Assembly: GCF_024662215.1 (NCBI RefSeq)
Contig: NZ_CP096115.1
Span: 1,612,001 to 1,676,000, forward strand
DNA length: 64,000 bases
Origin: Methanoplanus endosymbiosus
GTDB taxonomy: Archaea; Halobacteriota; Methanomicrobia; Methanomicrobiales; Methanomicrobiaceae
Reading direction: 5' to 3'
The position numbers were made by a program, and so were the translations under genes. Position 1 is the first letter of the stretch. Each line of letters opens with the position of its first letter. This document shows positions 39,834 through 48,730 of this stretch, piece after piece. The notes beneath the pieces are model-generated. The model was not told where the DNA came from and made no database searches. It saw only the letters and a program-made list of their open reading frames with translations.

Positions 39834-41276
39834 CTATGATTCATCAATTTTATCGAGCCTCTTCTCACTTTCATTACTAACCAGTGACTCAGTCTTATAT
39901 TCGAAGAATTTTTTAATATTCTCATATTTAAGCCACATCATATCAATATCAAAGAGAATATCACCTATTTCATTACAGGACTTAAGGACATCCTTTGAAT
40001 AAAATGATTTATTCATCTCAGAAATCCTCCTGATATGACCCAAAGGACCTTTAATTTTAGTGCATAGATCTGCGATCTCCTCCATATTCCTGCTGTACTC
40101 ATCGACATTTTCGCTAAGAATCCTTGTTCTGTCCTCCATATCTGTCCTGAAAGTATAATCGGTGACAATGACAGCAATATGGGTCACACCGGAATTATCA
40201 GATATTGGTATAGACTCAATGGTGAGATAGCGGTTGCCCTCTCCGGTATTGAGTGTCCTCTCCCTGACAAACGTACTTCCGGTCCTGAAAGACTCAATAA
40301 GATCATATTTCCCACCAAATACCGAAGTTGGCAGAAGATCATATACAGGCTTGTCAAAATCCCTCTGATTAACACCCATAAGCCTGGAAAAAGCTCCAAA
40401 AGCCTTATTATATACAATAATTTTCAGAGAGGAATCAATTAAACAGACAGGTTCGTGGATAGCATCCGTCACAAGCCGGTAATATTTTTCAAGTTTGGAC
40501 TCCCTTGATGAGAGATTGATTATCGAATCTCCGGGCACCAGTAAAATGAAGTATTCGTCATCCCTCCATTTAGAACCCGGAACAAAACCAATATTAAGTG
40601 CAACATCTATTTTTTTGCCACTTTTTGCCAGAAATTTCAGCCCGTCAATCCAGGAGAGAAGTGACTTATCATCCCCCGATTCCTTCCTTAGGGAGATCAT
40701 GACCTCTTCAATCCTATCTCTGTCAAGATCAAATACAGAGAAGAAATCCCTGCCAATCGTCTCCTCACGGCTCCATCCTGTAAGTGCTTCAGCCGCAGGA
40801 TTAATTCTTGTAACCGAACCATCACTCTCTATGGATATAACAGCATCAGAGACAAAGTTGAGGGTTGAGTCAACGACTTCCTCAGGTTCAACATTCTTCA
40901 TAACCCTGTGCTTATGAAGGGTCATCTCAATGTTGCTGTACAGCTCCCTGTCATTGAACGGCTTTAAAATATAACCAAAGGCATTTGTCTTCAGTGCCCT
41001 TTTAAGCGTGGAATCATCCGAATGTGAGGTGAGGTAGATAACAGGGATATTATACAGAGAGTATATCCTGTCAGCTGCCTCAATACCATCCATATCCCCC
41101 TGAAGGATAATATCCATCAGAACAATATCCGGCTGAGTCCGGCCCGCAAGCTCAACCGCCTGCCTCCCTGTCTTTGCCTCTCCGACAACCTGATAGCCAA
41201 GGCCCTCAAGAGTCTCCCTTATCTCAAGTGCTACAAGACCTGAATCCTCAACCACAAGTATCTTTCTGTTGTTTAT
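39834..41276 (-). CDS. Response regulator with two PAS domains, apparently started by a non-AUG codon
   Basis: The receiver domain begins ILVVEDSGLVALEI with phospho-acceptor Asp in DIVLMDIILQG and Lys in YILKPFNDREL. Two PAS domains follow (ISIESDGSVTRINPAAEALTG and VCLIDSSLKIIVYNKAFGA), and the C-terminal 80 residues look helical. The first standard start in frame (GTG at 41255) would cut off the first beta strand. Upstream the frame reads INNRKILV after an ATA at 41276, which has GGTGA six bases before it. ATA seems to stand where ATG is expected. It lies directly behind its histidine kinase gene. Confidence 0.85.
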   Translation of the reverse strand: MNNRKILVVEDSGLVALEIRETLEGLGYQVVGEAKTGRQAVELAGRTQPDIVLMDIILQGDMDGIEAADRIYSLYNIPVIYLTSHSDDSTLKRALKTNAFGYILKPFNDRELYSNIEMTLHKHRVMKNVEPEEVVDSTLNFVSDAVISIESDGSVTRINPAAEALTGWSREETIGRDFFSVFDLDRDRIEEVMISLRKESGDDKSLLSWIDGLKFLAKSGKKIDVALNIGFVPGSKWRDDEYFILLVPGDSIINLSSRESKLEKYYRLVTDAIHEPVCLIDSSLKIIVYNKAFGAFSRLMGVNQRDFDKPVYDLLPTSVFGGKYDLIESFRTGSTFVRERTLNTGEGNRYLTIESIPISDNSGVTHIAVIVTDYTFRTDMEDRTRILSENVDEYSRNMEEIADLCTKIKGPLGHIRRISEMNKSFYSKDVLKSCNEIGDILFDIDMMWLKYENIKKFFEYKTESLVSNESEKRLDKIDES

Positions 41277-41282
41277 CGTATC

Positions 41283-42647
41283 TCACCCCTGGGGCTGGCT
41301 GTTGCTGTAATATATCTTATTTGGAAATTTAATGATAATTTCCTTATAGTCAGGCGTTATATCAAAGTCACCATTTAACTGATCAACAAGTGACGTTATT
41401 ATCTTCATACCAAGGCCTGATTTCTCCTGATTAAAGATCAAATCCCTGTTTATTGTGCCATTATCAGAATAACGGTACACAAAATACTCATTATTCTCCT
41501 CTGAAAATGAGAGATTTATATCTCCTGTTTCACCCTCAGAGAAAGCATATTTTAAAGAGTTTGTCATCAGTTCATTTGTAATTAATGCAAGGGGAATGAT
41601 CATATCCAGATCCATCTCAGGATCACCTTCAACATCAACCACAAGGCCGATGTTTCTGTCCGGAAGCGTGTACTGGACGATAACATCCCTGCCAAGAGTT
41701 CTGAGGAAATTTTTCACGTTTATTGCTGAGAGGCTCTCTGACTGGTAGAGATTTTCATGCACCCTTGCCATAGTATAGACACGGTTTCTGAAATCCCTTA
41801 AGATGCGGACGGTATCATAGTCATCAGTCCTTCGGATCTGAAGGCTTATCATCGCCACAATGATCTGGAGATTATTTTTAACACGGTGATGAACCTCCTT
41901 TAGGAGAGTCTCCTTCTCCCTAAGTGATGTCTCAATCTTTCTCTGTGCAGTAATGTTTTCGGTAATATCAGTCAGTGAGACAATAAAACCCTCATTTTTT
42001 CCGTCATCACTGTAAAGCGATGCAGAGAAAGCCTTGCAAAAATGGAGAACACCATTTTTTGAGACAATATTGATAAATTCCTCCTCGGAATTTTCCTTAA
42101 AACTGCTTGTAAGCCCTGATGCAACATCCTTACATTCATCCGGGATAAAAGAGAGGTTCTTAAATTCCTCTCCGGCAATCTCGTCAGCCGTATAACCAAA
42201 CATTTCCGTAAATTTACGGTTGACTTCAGAGACATTCCCCCCCGGAAGAATGGTTATAAGCGGGGAGGGCGAAGTCTCGAATAAGAGCCTGTATTTATTC
42301 TCACTTCTTCCGAGTGCTAATGACACCAGAGTCACAATTCCGGCTACACCGACCATGATAATTGCATTATCCCCGGTATTTATAACCAGATAAGGGTCAG
42401 GATCAATAATACTCAGCATTGTCAGGAAAAGGGAGATAATAACAAGTGAGAAAATAAAGCCTTTTTTCCGGTAGTAAAATGCTGCAATAATAATCGGCAG
42501 CAGAAAGAGATTTGAGGCTGAATCAGTAATATCATAGAAATAGGAATAATAATTTACAACAAATGCAAGCATAGTCAGCACTATGATAAAAACTATCCAT
42601 CTGGAATCCTTAGAGAGCACCATTTTTTTTGCAGATAAGATATCCAT
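41283..42647 (-). CDS. Membrane sensor histidine kinase (PAS, HisKA_2, HATPase)
   Basis: The 454 residues start with four membrane helices (WIVFIIVLTMLAFVVNYYSY, LFLLPIIIAAFYY, FIFSLVIISLFLTMLSII, AIIMVGVAGIVTLVSLALG). A PAS domain with PAC (VSLTDITENITAQ), the dimerisation motif EVHHRVKNNLQIIVAMISLQ and a HATPase_c domain (ITNELMTNSLKYAF) follow. It should phosphorylate the response regulator encoded just downstream, 6 bp from its stop. The signal is unknown. Confidence 0.92.
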   Translation of the reverse strand: MDILSAKKMVLSKDSRWIVFIIVLTMLAFVVNYYSYFYDITDSASNLFLLPIIIAAFYYRKKGFIFSLVIISLFLTMLSIIDPDPYLVINTGDNAIIMVGVAGIVTLVSLALGRSENKYRLLFETSPSPLITILPGGNVSEVNRKFTEMFGYTADEIAGEEFKNLSFIPDECKDVASGLTSSFKENSEEEFINIVSKNGVLHFCKAFSASLYSDDGKNEGFIVSLTDITENITAQRKIETSLREKETLLKEVHHRVKNNLQIIVAMISLQIRRTDDYDTVRILRDFRNRVYTMARVHENLYQSESLSAINVKNFLRTLGRDVIVQYTLPDRNIGLVVDVEGDPEMDLDMIIPLALITNELMTNSLKYAFSEGETGDINLSFSEENNEYFVYRYSDNGTINRDLIFNQEKSGLGMKIITSLVDQLNGDFDITPDYKEIIIKFPNKIYYSNSQPQG

Positions 42648-42832
42648 ACTGCCTGAAGAGAAAATAGATCGAATAACAGATAATATTTGTTATATATGCA
42701 GATAAACCGGGAAGGAAAATTCTCCGGAGTAACAGGAATACACCGGAAAAATAATCAAAACAGAGATAAAAGGAGAATAAGCACAAATCAAAGCATTCAG
42801 AACCCAGCTTTACAAATGACCCTTCTTTCTGC

Positions 42833-43669
42833 TCAACCATTCAGGTTTAAAGCCGGCATGATAATACGGAGAATATCCTCCGGATGTGACACAACAGCAG
42901 AAGACTCTTCAAGCATGAGATTTACAAGCTCACAATCCCCGACAGTCCTGAAATCTGTTCTGAGCGATATTACCTTTTTGCCCTTTGCATAGGCATAACC
43001 CATCTCCCAGGCAGTGCCGGAGTCTGCATCTGCACCATCAATTACAGCCACCACAATGTCAGACTCCTCAAGGGCTGAGAGATTTCTCTCAAATATTATT
43101 CTCATTCTCTCATCAGCACGCTCTTCTCCATCATCCCCGTGCTCCTGCGGGAGGAAGACCTCACAATAGTTATCCCGGAGAATTTTTGCAACCTTCAGAT
43201 TGAACTCCTGCTCCGCCTGTGAGAAGAGAGGGGCTGCAAGATATATTCTGTACTCTGCAAATTCCTTCACATCAATGGCAGGGATATCAGGAAAACGTGA
43301 TAAAAACGCTCCCCTTCCGGGGATTTTTATGTCACTGTAATATGTCATATCAACCCCGCATGACGGCGATGAATCAACGCCGAGAATGAAGAGCGGCAAG
43401 CCTCTGCCCCGTATAATTTCACGGACATCCTTCTCCCTCTCATCAAGAATTTCAGAAAATTCAGCATTGTTAAGCGACTCGGAGAAGTTTGTCGGTTCCC
43501 TTCCCAGGCCCAGATATTCAGTCTCAGGGCATGGCAGAGGCACAGTCTCAATGCCAAAAGACTCACATCTCTTAAGGCAGCGTGAAAATATCCTTACATC
43601 CTCAGCGCTCGTAATGCCATTCGCTCTCAGAGAAGGATTTATTATGCAGGGGCAGACCAGAATATACAT
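42833..43669 (-). CDS. Fusion of a TudS/DUF523-like Fe-S domain and a nucleoside 2-deoxyribosyltransferase-like domain
   Basis: Starting at the ATG at 43669 gives 278 residues; the longer frame to 43852 runs through the divergent gene. Residues 1-135 match DUF523/TudS: VCPCIINPSLRANG, LPCPETEYLGLGREP and DSSPSCGVD supply the conserved cysteines for a cluster. Residues about 140-278 match nucleoside 2-deoxyribosyltransferase: YRIYLAAPLFSQAEQEFN, ALEESDIVVAVIDGADADSGTAWEMGYAYA. TudS desulfurates thiouracil, and the second domain handles nucleoside glycosidic bonds. A role in salvage of modified or thiolated nucleosides is an inference. It is divergent from tsr3 with only 25 bp between starts. 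Confidence 0.8.
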   Translation of the reverse strand: MYILVCPCIINPSLRANGITSAEDVRIFSRCLKRCESFGIETVPLPCPETEYLGLGREPTNFSESLNNAEFSEILDEREKDVREIIRGRGLPLFILGVDSSPSCGVDMTYYSDIKIPGRGAFLSRFPDIPAIDVKEFAEYRIYLAAPLFSQAEQEFNLKVAKILRDNYCEVFLPQEHGDDGEERADERMRIIFERNLSALEESDIVVAVIDGADADSGTAWEMGYAYAKGKKVISLRTDFRTVGDCELVNLMLEESSAVVSHPEDILRIIMPALNLNG

Positions 43670-43694
43670 CAATAAAGTCTGGTGATACATAATT

Positions 43695-44189
43695 ATGACA
43701 ATGCCGCTTTTTGCATGGCGGGACAATTCCTGTGACCCAAAGGTATGTTCAGTGAAGAAACTCCAGCGTGCGGGCCTTATAAGGGTATTTCCGGCGATGA
43801 AAAAGATCCCAAAATCGACAATAGTCCTTGACCCGACAGCTGAACAGGCCATATCTCCGGCAGACAGAATCGCACCCTCCCTTACAGTGCTGGACTGTTC
43901 ATGGGAGGTTCTGAATACATCAGAACTTGAAGGCTGGAAGAGAAGAAGGGCGCTACCGTTTCTGGTTGCGGCAAACCCCGGACATTTCGGGAGGCCGTTT
44001 ATGTTAAACTCAGTTGAAGCCCTTGCCGCAGCTCTGTATATACTTGGAGAGAAGGATCAGGCAGAGACAATACTTGCAAAATTCGGATGGGGACTGAGGT
44101 TTTTAGAGGTCAATAAAGAACCGCTTGACGAATATGCACAGGCAAAGGACTCATCCGAGATAATAAAAATCCAGTCCTATTACTACTGA
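43695..44189 (+). CDS. tsr3: 16S/18S rRNA aminocarboxypropyltransferase Tsr3 (DUF367)
   Basis: The 164 residues carry FAWRDNSCDPKVCSVKKL near the start, then IVLDPTAEQAISPAD, LDCSWE, and RALPFLVAANPGHFGRP, which are Tsr3 signatures. The enzyme transfers the 3-amino-3-carboxypropyl group from AdoMet to a conserved pseudouridine derivative in small-subunit rRNA. An alternative ATG lies two codons downstream (43701). The short divergent gap implies leaderless or very short leaders. Confidence 0.93.
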   Translation: MTMPLFAWRDNSCDPKVCSVKKLQRAGLIRVFPAMKKIPKSTIVLDPTAEQAISPADRIAPSLTVLDCSWEVLNTSELEGWKRRRALPFLVAANPGHFGRPFMLNSVEALAAALYILGEKDQAETILAKFGWGLRFLEVNKEPLDEYAQAKDSSEIIKIQSYYY

Positions 44190-44273
44190 GCAGATGCAAT
44201 TGTTCTGAATATAATACTCCGGACCAACGTTATAAATCCGGACAGAATATTCAGCCCTGCAGATACCCAGAGA

Positions 44274-46004
44274 TCAACTTCTTTTTCTGACAACATACAG
44301 CACTATAAGAAGAACAATCAGCAGGAGCGCCACATTCTGTTTCTGAAACAACAGAACTGTAATGCCCTGATTTCCGGATGAGACCCCGCCAAAAGTATTC
44401 CCGCCCGGAGCTGTCGCGACCTCTCCGGTAAAATCCCAGTCATGATCGAAGACATCCCTGTAATATCCGGCAATACCAGTCCCTTCAGCAATAATTCCTG
44501 CTTCACGGTTCATCTGAGGGGAATTTTCATTCCAGTTCACCGAGCTTATCAGCACAGCCTCAGAGTCAACAATAACCCCTTTGTTGTGAAGCTTAACAGG
44601 CATCCCGGAACCGGATTTTAAAAGCCTGGCCTCAAGCTGTAAAGACTCCGCATCTGCAACAGAGTTGATATATGCAGCCATCTCGTCATTATCATCATCT
44701 CCATCAACATTGTAGTAATATGAATCCAGAATTATCCTGACAGAAGCGCCCCTTCTTGCAGCATCTATCGCCTCTTCAAGGTATGGGTTTTTGCCGGAAG
44801 ACCAGTTTTTGATGTACGCCTGCTCAATATCAACCGACTCTTCTGCACCTGAGATCATATCCTGTATCAGATAACTTGTATCAGGAGAGATTACAGGTGT
44901 GACGGTTACACCGTCAAATGTCTGCGGTCTGAAGACGGAATTATATGTGCCATAATATCCTGATGAATCGGTCTCCTCAAAGATGCCCGTCTCCCCCTCA
45001 GGCGGCCCTGACCAGCCCCCGCTGAAGTCATATGTAAATACCTCATCAAAGTAGTCCGAGACCCCCGCATCATCAACTACAATGCCCCAGCCACGGTTGC
45101 CATTGTACCCGGTCTCCGGAAAACCTGTCTCACCGAAGTTCTCACTGGCAACCAGTACACTCTCCCCGTCAGAGACCAGATATTTGGCGTGGTCATACCT
45201 GTATGGTGCATGAGAATCTCTGTTTTCGGTCAGCATCATCCTCACTTCTCCGCCGGAATTCTGCACAACATTCACTGCCGCGTATTCAGAGTCTGAGACC
45301 CCGCCAACAGGAGAACCCTCAAGCAGCACCTTCACATCCACACCTGCGGATGATCTTTTGGAGAGCAGATCTGCAATTTTGGATTTTGCCAGTTCATAGA
45401 CATTGAGACGGATGGACTCATCTGAACCGGAGATCAGGGATGCAAGAACTTCATAAGAAGAGTCAGGTGAGACAAAAGCGGTAATTGTTGTATCATAGAA
45501 TGTTTCAGGCTCAAAGGAGGACTGTCCCTCATAATACACCCTCCTGTCCCATTCACCACCCGACAGTATATGCACCCGGCCTTCTCCTGTGCTGACTATT
45601 CCCGGCCAGTAAATCTCCTGAACCTCCTCTCCGTCATCAACGAGAACCAGTTCATCGGCTTTGTTTGCCATCCGGAAATTTCCGGTAGTTATCATATCAG
45701 GCACTGAAGTGTCTGTCGGAATGATCTCGTAGTCCGGATTTATGCCATAGACACTGCGGTATGCAACTGCCTCCATTGCTACAACTGTGCTTCCTGAGAG
45801 ACGGGAACCACCCGGAAATCTGACACTGCCCTCATTGTCAGTTATAAAGAGACCTTCTCCCGGCCCCGTTCCGCCAACCACGAAATATTCATCCCCTTCA
45901 CCTGAGAGCCATGTATCCGGACAGAAAGCTGTTATCTCAAAGCATAATCCTGAATTTACAAGCAGTGCAGAGAGCAGAAGCAGGAGGAGTGACCTTAACC
46001 TCAT
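44274..46004 (-). CDS. Secreted phospholipase D-like protein with two HKD motifs and a C-terminal anchor
   Basis: The start is placed at 46004 (MRLRSLLLLLLSALLVNSG, a signal peptide); the longer frame to 46232 overlaps mfnE. The 576-residue protein has an N-terminal lamin-tail-like domain (FCPDTWLSGEGDEYFVVGG), then two PLD repeats with HAKYLVSD and HNKGVIVD. Each supplies half of a PLD active site. The C-terminus has one helix (VALLLIVLLIVLYVV) followed by RKRS. It should act outside the cell on a phosphodiester such as lipid or DNA. It diverges from mfnE with 40 bp between starts. Confidence 0.88.
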   Translation of the reverse strand: MRLRSLLLLLLSALLVNSGLCFEITAFCPDTWLSGEGDEYFVVGGTGPGEGLFITDNEGSVRFPGGSRLSGSTVVAMEAVAYRSVYGINPDYEIIPTDTSVPDMITTGNFRMANKADELVLVDDGEEVQEIYWPGIVSTGEGRVHILSGGEWDRRVYYEGQSSFEPETFYDTTITAFVSPDSSYEVLASLISGSDESIRLNVYELAKSKIADLLSKRSSAGVDVKVLLEGSPVGGVSDSEYAAVNVVQNSGGEVRMMLTENRDSHAPYRYDHAKYLVSDGESVLVASENFGETGFPETGYNGNRGWGIVVDDAGVSDYFDEVFTYDFSGGWSGPPEGETGIFEETDSSGYYGTYNSVFRPQTFDGVTVTPVISPDTSYLIQDMISGAEESVDIEQAYIKNWSSGKNPYLEEAIDAARRGASVRIILDSYYYNVDGDDDNDEMAAYINSVADAESLQLEARLLKSGSGMPVKLHNKGVIVDSEAVLISSVNWNENSPQMNREAGIIAEGTGIAGYYRDVFDHDWDFTGEVATAPGGNTFGGVSSGNQGITVLLFQKQNVALLLIVLLIVLYVVRKRS

Positions 46005-46044
46005 GGATAAGCTATTTGCATAATCAGGTATTATATCTGGCGGG

Positions 46045-46656
46045 ATGGATGGTTTTTCAGATAAAAGTCCTGTCATTAAGATCGGGGGAAGCCTGACCGG
46101 ATGTGCAGGTGAGATAATCCGGGCGATAGAGAGCAGCGGAGTCGGCGCGCTCATCGTTCCGGGAGGCGGCGAATCAGCCGACATAGTGCGCCGCCTTGAT
46201 CCTGATGACGACACTGCACACTGGATGGCCATACTTGCGATGGAGCAGTTTGGATTCTACCTGTCAGGTTTTGGTGTGCCTGTGACTGTTAATCCGGAAA
46301 ATAAGGATGGACTAGAGATACTCCTCCCTTACAGGATTCTTTATGATAAAGATCCTCTCCCCCATTCGTGGGATATAACATCAGACTCAGTTGCAGCCTG
46401 GGTTGCCGGATTAAGAGGTTCTGATCTGATACTTGTGAAATCTGTTGACAAAATACGATCGGACGGGGAATATGTCACTGAGATCAGTGATGGGAGCAAA
46501 TTCATAAATTCGGGCGATGTGGACGAATTTTTCGTAGATTATGCCCTTAAAAATGATATAACGGTATATGTAATAAACGGACGTGACCCTGAAAAACTGA
46601 AGAATTTCCTGAAAACCGGGACCGGTTTTGGGACACGCATTATCAGAAGTTATTAA
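46045..46656 (+). CDS. mfnE: [5-(aminomethyl)furan-3-yl]methyl phosphate kinase of methanofuran synthesis
   Basis: This 203-residue amino-acid-kinase-fold protein has VIKIGGSLTG, ALIVPGGGESADIVR, and the MfnE-typical DTAHWMAILAMEQFG. MfnE makes the pyrophosphate of the aminomethylfuran unit before coupling to tyramine in methanofuran. The gene is strong evidence for a methanogen-type archaeon. It is first in a run with the zinc ribbon protein and EF-1 beta. Confidence 0.88.
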   Translation: MDGFSDKSPVIKIGGSLTGCAGEIIRAIESSGVGALIVPGGGESADIVRRLDPDDDTAHWMAILAMEQFGFYLSGFGVPVTVNPENKDGLEILLPYRILYDKDPLPHSWDITSDSVAAWVAGLRGSDLILVKSVDKIRSDGEYVTEISDGSKFINSGDVDEFFVDYALKNDITVYVINGRDPEKLKNFLKTGTGFGTRIIRSY

Positions 46657-46700
46657 GAGTTTAAAGGATGAAATTATAAGATAATTCAGGAGATAAAATA

Positions 46701-46862
46701 ATGTCAGTTGAAAAATGCACTTCCTGCAAAGCTCCGCTCTCTGAGCCGGGCTGGACAAAATTCGAATGCCCTAAATGCCGCGAGACCATCTACAGATGCC
46801 ACAGATGCAGACACCAGAGTGTCCCATACACATGCCAGAAATGTGGATTTGAGGGGCCATAA
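46701..46862 (+). CDS. Small zinc-ribbon protein upstream of EF-1 beta
   Basis: This 53-residue protein has four CxxC pairs (CTSCKAP, CPKCRET, CHRCRHQ, CQKCGFEGP), enough for two zinc sites. It matches the archaeal zinc-ribbon RNA-binding protein family (HVO_2753 type). AGGAGAT lies 6 bp before the ATG. The stop is 2 bp from the EF-1 beta start, an arrangement shared by many archaea that suggests a role in translation. Confidence 0.9.
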   Translation: MSVEKCTSCKAPLSEPGWTKFECPKCRETIYRCHRCRHQSVPYTCQKCGFEGP

Positions 46863-46864
46863 GC

Positions 46865-47122
46865 ATGGGTGACGTAGCAGTCATCTTCAAAGTTATGCCG
46901 GAATCACCGGATGTTGACCTTGAAGCACTCAAAGCAACAATTAAAGAAACACTTCCGGGAACACAGGACATACAGGTAGAGCCAATCGGATTTGGCCTTT
47001 CTGCACTTAAAATGATAATTGTAGTTCCTGACGGTGAAGGTACACCAGAAGACGCAGAAGCTTCACTCAAAGCAATTGAGGGAGTTGAAAGTGCAGAGAT
47101 TGAATCTGTAACACTTACCTGA
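46865..47122 (+). CDS. ef1b: Translation elongation factor 1 beta (EF-1A nucleotide exchange factor)
   Basis: The 85 residues cover the whole archaeal EF-1 beta: VAVIFKVMPESPDVDLEAL, VEPIGFGLSALKMIIVVPD, and a C-terminal VESAEIESVTLT. It recharges aEF-1A with GTP. It is cotranscribed with the zinc-ribbon gene and followed by a UUCG hairpin. Confidence 0.95.
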   Translation: MGDVAVIFKVMPESPDVDLEALKATIKETLPGTQDIQVEPIGFGLSALKMIIVVPDGEGTPEDAEASLKAIEGVESAEIESVTLT

Positions 47123-47169
47123 GTATTTTTTAATTTAAAGGAGATATTTCTCCACAGAAACATTAACAG

Positions 47170-47187
47170 AAAATCCTTCGGGATTTT
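47170..47187 (+). terminator. UUCG tetraloop hairpin after EF-1 beta
   Basis: AAAATCC, loop TTCG, and GGATTTT form a 7-bp stem with a very stable tetraloop, ending in a T-run. Confidence 0.6.
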
Positions 47188-47387
47188 TCAGATTTCTATT
47201 ATCACGGACTTTACCGTATCTGACGGATTGTTATTTTAACCGGGTAAATCCATAGAAACAGATAACCGCATCCGGAAAACAGAATGATCTACAGCGAAGG
47301 CTAACCACTAAGAATAAAAATTACCCAAACAACAAAATTTCCGGATAAGACAGATATAAATGTAAGATCTACAGGAAAATAATTCAT

Positions 47388-48392
47388 TCAGAATAAGAGA
47401 TCATTCTTATGAACTACGTTGTTTTTCTTATCAAGTTCAGCGCTCTCGGATTTAAGATCAGATAATACCTCAGATGTTATTGACCGGATTCTGTCAACAG
47501 ATCTCTGAAATCCTAAGACCTCTTCCTCATTTATCCTTATAGGCACAGGGAATACACCCTTGCGGTTGATCCTTACAGGTACGCCTATACAGACATCACC
47601 AATGTCATTCACTTCACTGCGGATATATGCAGATACAGACAAAATCCTGTCTTCATTGCCAAGAATAGTCCTTACAATCGTTGCTATGGCTTCTCCCGGA
47701 CCGTAAATTGTCGCACCGCATTTATTGATAATCTCTGATCCTGCAACCTTTACACATTCAACAAAATCATCCTTTGGAAGGCTTGAAAACTCAGGCAGAT
47801 TCTGAATCTGAATACCCCCTATTGTCGTTGCAGACCACAGAGGCACCATAGTCTCACCATGCTCACCGATAATCCTCGTATGAACTTCACTTACATGCAC
47901 ACTGAAGTGATTTGCAATGTACGATTTAAGCCTCATAGAGTCAAGATGTGTACCAAGCCCGAATACCCTTGACGGCGCAAAACCTGAACACTCAAGGGCA
48001 ACTGCTGTCATGACATCAACAGGGTTTGAGACAACCATGATGATTGCATTTGGCGCATATTCTGCAATCAGTCTGGAATAGTATGCCACCACTCTTGCAT
48101 TCTGCTTTGCGAGATCCAGCCTGTCCTGTCCCGGTGACCTTGGAATTCCGGATGTGATAATAACAACATCAGAACCTTCAATATCTCCCGGATTTGTCGA
48201 AGCAGAGAGCTTTACATCCCTGCCAAGGGCCGAAAATGAGTCAATAAAATCTAATTTTATGCCTTCGAGAAAGTTCTCATTGCCTTCTCTGCCAAATAAT
48301 ACGAGGCGTGATACAAAAGGGATCTTGGAAATTGCATACGCAGCAAACTGCCCCACCTTGCCTGATGCTCCGATAATACAAACTTTGGTCAC
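47388..48392 (-). CDS. mdh: Malate/lactate dehydrogenase family protein
   Basis: The NAD(P)-binding motif VCIIGASGKVGQFAAYAI opens the protein. RSPGQDRLDLAKQNARVV (substrate Arg loop), NPVDVMTAVALE, and IIGEHGETMVPLWS (catalytic His) support malate dehydrogenase of the archaeal type. The open frame continues to 48551, but that part is read from the SRP RNA gene. The GTG at 48392, with GGTGA a few bases upstream, gives 334 residues. It provides malate/oxaloacetate interconversion in the incomplete TCA pathway. Confidence 0.93.
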   Translation of the reverse strand: MTKVCIIGASGKVGQFAAYAISKIPFVSRLVLFGREGNENFLEGIKLDFIDSFSALGRDVKLSASTNPGDIEGSDVVIITSGIPRSPGQDRLDLAKQNARVVAYYSRLIAEYAPNAIIMVVSNPVDVMTAVALECSGFAPSRVFGLGTHLDSMRLKSYIANHFSVHVSEVHTRIIGEHGETMVPLWSATTIGGIQIQNLPEFSSLPKDDFVECVKVAGSEIINKCGATIYGPGEAIATIVRTILGNEDRILSVSAYIRSEVNDIGDVCIGVPVRINRKGVFPVPIRINEEEVLGFQRSVDRIRSITSEVLSDLKSESAELDKKNNVVHKNDLLF

Positions 48393-48408
48393 AAAATTCA
48401 CCAAAAAA

Positions 48409-48716
48409 GGGACGTGATCGGGGTGGGAATCGCGTGTCTTTCTTTCGCGTGATACCCTTCCTCCACCCTGCAACCCTGTGGGCACCAGATGTCTGCGGTA
48501 AGTCTGCTCCCTTCCGGGCCTGAACCGGTCTCCGCAGCTAAAAGTCGCCATCCCCTCCGGAATTTTGATGCTTTTCCACTGATCTCACAGGACAAGGCTT
48601 CGCAGTCAGGGCAGGCACGTTCCAAAAAGATCGCCAAAGCCGCTCCCGACCTATCACCCCCCGCATAACGGCGGTTTCGGGTAACAGGTGACGCCTAACC
48701 ACCCAGGTTAGTCCCC
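48409..48716 (-). ncRNA. ffs: Signal recognition particle RNA (7S RNA)
   Basis: On the minus strand the sequence GGTTCAGGCCCGGAAGGGAGCAG carries the universally conserved SRP helix 8 loops. The 5' domain GTTACCCGAAACCGCC matches the archaeal Alu domain. The 5' end GGGGAC can pair with the 3' end GTCCC to close helix 1, and a T6 run (48403-48408) ends the gene. The length, about 308 nt, fits archaeal 7S RNA. Exact ends are estimated to within a few bases. Confidence 0.95.
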
Positions 48717-48730
48717 AGCAATATTATCTT

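Noticed and set aside
42833-43852. Long N-terminus of the TudS-deoxyribosyltransferase fusion
   Set aside because: The upstream part lies antisense to tsr3; the conserved domain starts at the ATG at 43669.
44274-46232. Long N-terminus of the PLD-like protein
   Set aside because: Residues before 46004 are read antisense through mfnE and precede a clear signal peptide.
48398-48637. 79-residue open frame
   Set aside because: It lies inside the SRP RNA gene, in its conserved helix 8 region; the frame is accidental.
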